Below are positions 6,659 to 10,218 of a stretch of DNA of 10,218 nucleotides, one piece after another (within the stretch, counting starts at the first letter, position 1; every line of letters begins with the position of its first letter). Origin of the DNA: JBBATK01 sp046297095 (GTDB lineage: Bacteria > Bacteroidota > Ignavibacteria > Kapaibacteriales > NICIL-2); the NCBI GenBank assembly GCA_046297095.1, contig JBKCNS010000038.1, positions 1 to 10,218 on the forward strand, in the 5' to 3' direction. The notes beneath the pieces were generated by a model, which worked only from the letters and a program-made list of their open reading frames with translations, did no database searches and was not told where the DNA came from. The translations under genes and the position numbers were made by a program.

Positions 6659-7405
6659 TCAGTCTGATAGTCGCTGAGTCTCGCGCGGAGACGATGCTAC
6701 CGGGAGTAAAATGCGCACTTCCGTTCCTTCGTTTTCCGCGGAACTGATATTCAATGTTCCGTTGAGTTGCTTCACGAGCGTGTGGGCAAGGAACAATCCC
6801 AATCCGCTGTGGCCGGAACTCATGCGTGTTGTAAAAAAGGGATGCGTCGCCAAGGGCAAAACATCCCCGGACATTCCGGCGCCTTTGTCCCGCACAATCA
6901 GTTCAACACGATCGTGCGGAGATGTCCATGCCCCGGGACCTGAACGCTCTGTTGCTGGGACAAAGCGAAGTTCAATACTTACATTATTCGAATCGCTTCC
7001 GGCTTCCAAAGCGTTTTGTGTAAGCGCGGAAACAATCATCATTATTACTTCCGCGTCGGTATGCACGTACCACGATGTATTATCATGCATACGTATACCG
7101 GAGGATGTTCCTAGTGTTGATTGGGTATGATCCATGAGCAATGCCACCACGTCGTTGCGTGATATAGATGCATCAGTGATGCGAGCTGCTCTAGAGAACT
7201 CCAAGACATTTCGTAGTAAATCGGAGGCCTTTCGCGCAGCCTGCTCAATCATCACAAGTATGCGCAAGGTCTTCTCGTCCGGATCGTGACGCTGCAATGT
7301 CTGAACACCCAGGAGAATTGGCGAGAGATGATTGTTTAGATCGTGGGCCAAACCGCCCGCCACCCTGCCAAGTACCTGATACTCCGATGTTGAAGAGGAA
7401 CTCAT
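6659..7405 (-). CDS. Soluble sensor-less histidine kinase (HPK4/NtrB-like core)
   Basis: The protein is almost only a kinase core. The H-box is GRVAGGLAHDLNNHLSPI (13-30) with phospho-accepting His21; the AHDLNN form is typical of HPK4/NtrB-like and hybrid kinases. The N-box is SALTQNALEA (126-135, Asn131), G1 is DKGAGM (173-178), the F-box is PFFTTR (189-194) and G2 is GHSGLGL (198-204). At 248 aa there are no transmembrane helices, PAS, GAF or receiver domain, and just 12 residues precede the H-box. An in-frame TGA three codons before the ATG rules out a longer reading frame. No response regulator gene is in the window, so it is an orphan by context. It may sense through a partner protein or act on a distant regulator. 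Its gene diverges from the DedA gene and lies 83 bp upstream of pruA, with no terminator between, so read-through into pruA is possible. Confidence 0.9.
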   Translation of the reverse strand: MSSSSTSEYQVLGRVAGGLAHDLNNHLSPILLGVQTLQRHDPDEKTLRILVMIEQAARKASDLLRNVLEFSRAARITDASISRNDVVALLMDHTQSTLGTSSGIRMHDNTSWYVHTDAEVIMMIVSALTQNALEAGSDSNNVSIELRFVPATERSGPGAWTSPHDRVELIVRDKGAGMSGDVLPLATHPFFTTRMSSGHSGLGLFLAHTLVKQLNGTLNISSAENEGTEVRILLPVASSPRETQRLSD

Positions 7406-7559
7406 AGTGTCGTCTCATTGATGCACCCGGCAACAGATAGAACCGGGTAACGGCTACATGCCGTTGAATATGATTCGCGAAATTACGGCCTGCATGGTAG
7501 ATTGAACTCGCTTTCGCAAACTTCCCTATCATCAATAGCTGCCGAACAAAACCGCACCT
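7406..7559. promoter_or_regulatory. Divergent kinase/DedA spacer with two adjacent inverted repeats
   Basis: Two hairpins stand side by side 20 bp upstream of the kinase ATG. The first is ACCCGG / CCGGGT (7425-7430, 7443-7448, 12-nt loop) and the second is AACGGC / GCCGTT (7449-7454, 7460-7465, 5-nt loop). A palindrome TTCGCGAA follows at 7474-7481. On the plus side TTGAAC (7502-7507) and TATCAT (7527-7532) could be a loose promoter for the DedA gene, though the 19-bp spacing is long. No ribosome site is evident for either start. Confidence 0.4.
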
Positions 7560-8228
7560 ATGCCCGACCTTAGTGTTGAACATATCATCGCTCTTCTGCA
7601 GTCATTTCCATGGTGGGGAGTGCTACTGCTCACGTTTGCGAATTCCTACATCGAGAACATTCTTCCTATCTCACCCAGCGATGTTATCCTGGTGTTTATT
7701 GGTACACTAGTGGGTGTGGGAATTGTGGACTTCCCTTCCACGCTTCTGTGGTCGACGGCGGGAAGTAGCCTGGGGTTTCTGACGATGTTTCGCGTGGGAC
7801 GCAGCCTGGACCGCCGGGTAGTGGAAAGCGGCAAATACCGATTTGTTCCTGTTGCAACACTGCGTACGGTGGAATCGTGGTTTATCCGTTATGGATATGC
7901 CGTGATTGTGATCAACAGGTTTCTCTCGGGAACGCGCGCGGTGATCTCGGTTTTGGCAGGGATGTCCAACCTTCAAACGCTGCGCAGCACTGTGGCCTGC
8001 ACCCTGAGCGCATTGGTATGGAATGCACTGATTCTCTACGCGGGAATGTCACTGGGTAAAAACTGGCGCGTGGTAGAAACGTATATGATTGGCTACTCTC
8101 GCGCTATAGGAGTGCTCACAGCATTGATTCTCGTTGCTCTTGCGCTTCGCAAATTTATATCACAACGTTCCGGCTCTTCAAAAGCCGAAGCTTCACCGAC
8201 AGATTCCTCAACGAAACAAGGCGACTAA
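7560..8228 (+). CDS. DedA-family (VTT domain) membrane protein
   Basis: DedA proteins are inner-membrane proteins linked to lipid flipping (undecaprenyl-phosphate, phosphatidylethanolamine) and proton-dependent homeostasis. The sequence has the family hairpin entry ENILPISPSD (32-41). Glu32 and Asp41 align with the essential acidic pair of YqjA/YghB, with a loop three residues shorter. The second motif NRFLSGTRAVISVLAGMS (119-136) carries Arg120 and Arg126, spaced six apart like the essential arginines of YqjA. Hydrophobic segments fall near 18-30, 42-56, 62-78, 112-118, 145-165 and 183-197. The 222-aa length is normal, and the last 20 residues are a polar Ser/Lys/Glu tail probably in the cytoplasm. 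The gene diverges from the histidine kinase and ends 6 bp from the stop of the convergent TPR lipoprotein gene, with no terminator between them. The transported lipid cannot be told from the sequence. Confidence 0.87.
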   Translation: MPDLSVEHIIALLQSFPWWGVLLLTFANSYIENILPISPSDVILVFIGTLVGVGIVDFPSTLLWSTAGSSLGFLTMFRVGRSLDRRVVESGKYRFVPVATLRTVESWFIRYGYAVIVINRFLSGTRAVISVLAGMSNLQTLRSTVACTLSALVWNALILYAGMSLGKNWRVVETYMIGYSRAIGVLTALILVALALRKFISQRSGSSKAEASPTDSSTKQGD

Positions 8229-8234
8229 GAACCA

Positions 8235-8828
8235 CTAACGCCCTACCGACGAACAACTGGCGAGCTGCACATACGACGATCCGGGGAACTCTTCCTTGAA
8301 TCTTTTGAAGACTTTTGCGGCTTCTTCGTTTTTTCCTTTGGCGCAATACACATGGCCTAGGCGAAGCAAGCTCTTCTCGCGAACTCCGGGCACTGTTAAT
8401 GGCGACTGCACCGACGTACTAAACGCTTTGAACGCATCATCAAACTCGTTTTGCTGCACATATAGTTCTCCAAGCATGAACTGTGCTTCCTGCGCAAGAG
8501 AATCACGCTGGTCTACTGTTTCCATTACTATACGGATATGCTCCATGGCAGCTTCGTAGCGCTGCTCATCCATGTAGGCTTGCGCTTGCCGAAGAATCTG
8601 GCTTATTGTCGATGGTTTGGCCTCGGCAAGATTTACCACCGTGGTATCAGTAAAACGATTTGACGAATGTTTGGATGAATGTGCGGATCCATGAGCTGAG
8701 CTCCCCGCGGAAGGCGCACTATGCTGTCCCCGAGGCGAGCCGGACATCATAGACGGCCTCGGTGTTTGCAAACACCCGGACCATAGCAACAGCGTTGCTG
8801 CACTCATCCATGAGATAATGTAACGCAC
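8235..8828 (-). CDS. TPR-repeat lipoprotein with Ser/His-rich linker
   Basis: A 197-aa protein with a lipoprotein-type signal: MRYIISW, then MSAATLLLWSGC, with Cys19 as the likely lipidated residue. The start codon is GTG at 8828. An ATG seven codons later is possible but would lose the N-terminal Arg. Residues 22-57 form a low-complexity linker rich in Ser, His, Gly and Pro (for example GSSAHGSAHSSKHSS). From about 75 to 185 come three tetratricopeptide-like helical pairs with the expected Ala/Tyr/Leu spacing: ILRQAQAYMDEQRYEAAMEHI, LGELYVQQNEFDDAFKAFS and LGHVYCAKGKNEEAAKVF. The last resembles the ends of BamD/CpoB-type repeats. The likely role is an envelope scaffold binding partner proteins; no specific partner is shown. 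It ends tail-to-tail with the DedA gene. The TPR call is firm, the function is not. Confidence 0.82.
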   Translation of the reverse strand: MRYIISWMSAATLLLWSGCLQTPRPSMMSGSPRGQHSAPSAGSSAHGSAHSSKHSSNRFTDTTVVNLAEAKPSTISQILRQAQAYMDEQRYEAAMEHIRIVMETVDQRDSLAQEAQFMLGELYVQQNEFDDAFKAFSTSVQSPLTVPGVREKSLLRLGHVYCAKGKNEEAAKVFKRFKEEFPGSSYVQLASCSSVGR

Positions 8829-8982
8829 AGTGTGTTGTGTTGATCTTGAGAACGTGATCTAATGAAATCTACCGAGACCGAACCTCTGCGCTCTTGAAAG
8901 TAGCTCTTGCGAGTCTGCAGGAGTGATGGGTTTGCTTCGGCTTGCCTCGGTTTGCTTCGGCTTACTCAGGATTGCATCCGCC
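8829..8982. other. Spacer between the enoyl reductase and TPR lipoprotein genes
   Basis: The 154 bp between these two leftward genes contain no reading frame with recognisable content and no terminator hairpin. The right-hand third is a tandem decamer array (separate entry). GCTCTTG occurs twice close together near 8890-8909. No clear promoter or ribosome site for the GTG start at 8828 is visible. Confidence 0.5.
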
Positions 8983-8988
8983 TTATTC
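8929..8988. repeat. Tandem array of six ~10-bp units at the 3' end of the enoyl reductase gene
   Basis: Read on the plus strand in tens from 8929, the units are GGTTTGCTTC, GGCTTGCCTC, GGTTTGCTTC, GGCTTACTCA, GGATTGCATC and CGCCTTATTC, with consensus GGYTTGCYTC. The first and third are identical, giving a 20-bp higher-order period (16 of 20 bases equal). Divergence grows toward the gene, and the last unit contains the complement of its TAA stop. It probably arose by slippage. Confidence 0.7.
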
Positions 8989-9807
8989 AGTTCCGTCGCC
9001 GGGCCACCAGGTAATATCCACACTGTCTTCGCCTCCGTCCGCGCCCAGAATCTGTCCGTTCACCCAATGGCTTTCCGGACGGGCAATAAGCGTAATGAGA
9101 TCAGCAACTTTCTCGGGTGTGGTGAGCTCATGGTAAGGATTACGAATTGCGGCATTACGAACCAGAACTTTATTTCCCGGAATCTTTCGCAAGGCCGGTG
9201 TATCGGTAACACCGGCGCGAATGGTATTACAGGTAATCTTGTATGGAGCAAGCTCAAGGGCAAGCTGACGTGTAGCAGATTCCAGTGCTGCCTTTGCCGC
9301 CGACACGGCGCCATACATAGGCAAGCTGCGATGACTGCCTGCACTGGTTAGCGACAAGATGCGGCCACCCTGTAAAAGCAAACCTGCGAAGTGCAAGTCC
9401 TGCACCCAGTACACCAGAGATGTTCCCATCACATCGATAGTCATCTCCATTTGCTTTTGGTTCAAAACGTCTTCGCGCTTTTCGGCAATAAAAGGTCTGA
9501 GCGAACCGAACGCCAACGAGTGCAATACCAAATGCACTCCGGCTCCGGGATACTGCGACAACTCTTCACGAATTTTTTCCACCACTTCCGTGCGGCGCTG
9601 CTCATCGGCTGCGTTCACGTTATAAAACGTGCTACGCACACCATGAGAGGCAATTTCTACTTTGAGTTCCTCAACTTGCTGAACGCCGGCCGCGCGGTCC
9701 ATGTGCACACCAAGAATATGATATCCCTCGCGTGCCAATGCCTGCACGGCAGCTTTACCGAAACCGCTGGAGGCTCCAAGAACAAGTACATACTTATTGT
9801 TTTCCAT
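8983..9807 (-). CDS. Enoyl-ACP-reductase-like short-chain dehydrogenase (FabI/FabL type)
   Basis: The protein is a complete SDR of 274 aa with a Rossmann fold. The nucleotide loop is GASSGFGKAA (11-20), here preceded by VLVL instead of the usual VTG. The active site is Tyr165 and Lys172 in MYGAVSAAKAALE, a Tyr-x6-Lys spacing. That spacing marks enoyl-ACP reductases (FabI, FabL); ordinary SDRs have Tyr-x3-Lys. LHSLAFGSLRPF (95-106) matches the FabI/FabL segment after strand 4, and AGVTDTPALRKIPG (198-211) matches the substrate-binding loop of FabL. ENRs do the last reduction of fatty acid elongation, enoyl-ACP to acyl-ACP. The ATG lies 3 bp after the stop of the upstream gene, so translation is probably coupled. 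The C-terminal tail DITWWPGDGTE is unusual and Trp-rich. It could instead be another SDR with the ENR-like spacing; cofactor preference is not evident. Confidence 0.75.
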   Translation of the reverse strand: MENNKYVLVLGASSGFGKAAVQALAREGYHILGVHMDRAAGVQQVEELKVEIASHGVRSTFYNVNAADEQRRTEVVEKIREELSQYPGAGVHLVLHSLAFGSLRPFIAEKREDVLNQKQMEMTIDVMGTSLVYWVQDLHFAGLLLQGGRILSLTSAGSHRSLPMYGAVSAAKAALESATRQLALELAPYKITCNTIRAGVTDTPALRKIPGNKVLVRNAAIRNPYHELTTPEKVADLITLIARPESHWVNGQILGADGGEDSVDITWWPGDGTE

Positions 9808-9810
9808 AAC

Positions 9811-10218
9811 TCACTTTTCGCGCATAGATGTTGGTGAAAAAAAGTCTTTGAGCTGTGTACCGTTTCCGGGAACAACGAGATTACCGGATTGCACATACAA
9901 AGTGTCGCGTTGCATTAGCTGATAGATATCCGAATAACGGATAGCGAAATACCCCGCCGAATCGGAACTCAAATTCTTCAACAAGGCAAATCGCTTCTTA
10001 TCGCCACCGGACATCTGAAGGATTTGCATGGGATGCAATTCTCTAAGATTCTCCGGATGGTAAAAATACGTTATTAGCTGCACAGGCATAGACGCGCCAA
10101 CCGAGTCCGGCACCAACGCATGGTACATCGTATTGGCATATTCCCGGAACAGAAGTGAGTCCGTGCCGTCTACTTCGACTATCGCTAAAATCGAACGCTG
10201 ACCATCCACGGAGGTCTG
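9811..10218 (-). CDS. Unidentified protein, C-terminal part (5' end off window)
   Basis: The frame is open from the right edge to the TGA at 9811 and gives 135 residues, beginning QTSVDGQRSILAIVEVDG in the window. A GTG at 10209 could start it but nothing favours that over continuation upstream. I do not recognise the family. The segment mixes hydrophobic strands (ILAIVEVDG, VQLITYFYHP) with charged turns, has no membrane helix or known motif, and ends DFFSPTSMREK. It reads as a soluble globular fold. The stop is 3 bp before the enoyl reductase ATG, so the two form an operon and may be translationally coupled. The link to fatty acid metabolism is only by position. Confidence 0.7.
   Translation of the reverse strand, partial: QTSVDGQRSILAIVEVDGTDSLLFREYANTMYHALVPDSVGASMPVQLITYFYHPENLRELHPMQILQMSGGDKKRFALLKNLSSDSAGYFAIRYSDIYQLMQRDTLYVQSGNLVVPGNGTQLKDFFSPTSMREK

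Noticed and set aside
6649..6680. Repeated TCTGACT/AGTCTG motifs around the kinase stop
   Set aside because: Stems are about 4 bp and imperfect; no terminator or repeat family is supported.
8929..8988. CRISPR array
   Set aside because: The units are contiguous 10-bp repeats with no spacers, and no cas gene is present.

Overview
The window looks like ordinary chromosomal housekeeping DNA from a Gram-negative bacterium with many lipoproteins. Four things suggest a member of the Bacteroidota/Ignavibacteria/Kapabacteria side of the FCB group: three lipoprotein-type signal peptides, a Bacillus RocA-like P5C dehydrogenase, mixed use of Shine-Dalgarno sites, and roughly balanced GC content. That placement is inference; no rRNA or other marker gene is present. 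No tRNA, rRNA, CRISPR array, insertion sequence or phage gene was seen.

Left part (1-2274): the left edge holds a leftward ClpB-type reading frame that starts inside the coiled-coil middle domain. It has no room upstream for the N domain or the first ATPase domain. Diverging from it is a two-gene phospholipid operon, plsY-gpsA. GpsA makes glycerol-3-phosphate and PlsY acylates it, the first steps of membrane lipid synthesis.

Middle (2310-4963): a leftward pair encodes an exported DNA/RNA non-specific endonuclease (probable lipoprotein) and, 11 bp downstream, a nitrilase-family amidohydrolase. Diverging from the pair is an unrecognised lipoprotein gene. The 194-bp divergent spacer carries two FNR/CRP-like boxes exactly 22 bp apart and a hairpin next to the endonuclease start. 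A strong two-way terminator closes the lipoprotein gene and the opposing P5C dehydrogenase gene.

Right part (5031-10218): leftward genes encode P5C dehydrogenase (proline catabolism) and a small soluble histidine kinase with no sensor domain. The kinase leader contains two back-to-back inverted repeats. A rightward DedA-family membrane protein diverges from the kinase and ends 6 bp from a convergent TPR lipoprotein. At the right edge, an enoyl-ACP-reductase-like SDR sits 3 bp downstream of an unidentified gene that runs off the window. A tandem array of about 10-bp units begins at the stop codon of the SDR gene.

Lipid synthesis genes occur at both ends (plsY-gpsA and the enoyl reductase) but are not adjacent. 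I found no convincing undescribed multi-gene system. The most unusual items are the truncated ClpB, the paired regulatory boxes and the decamer array.
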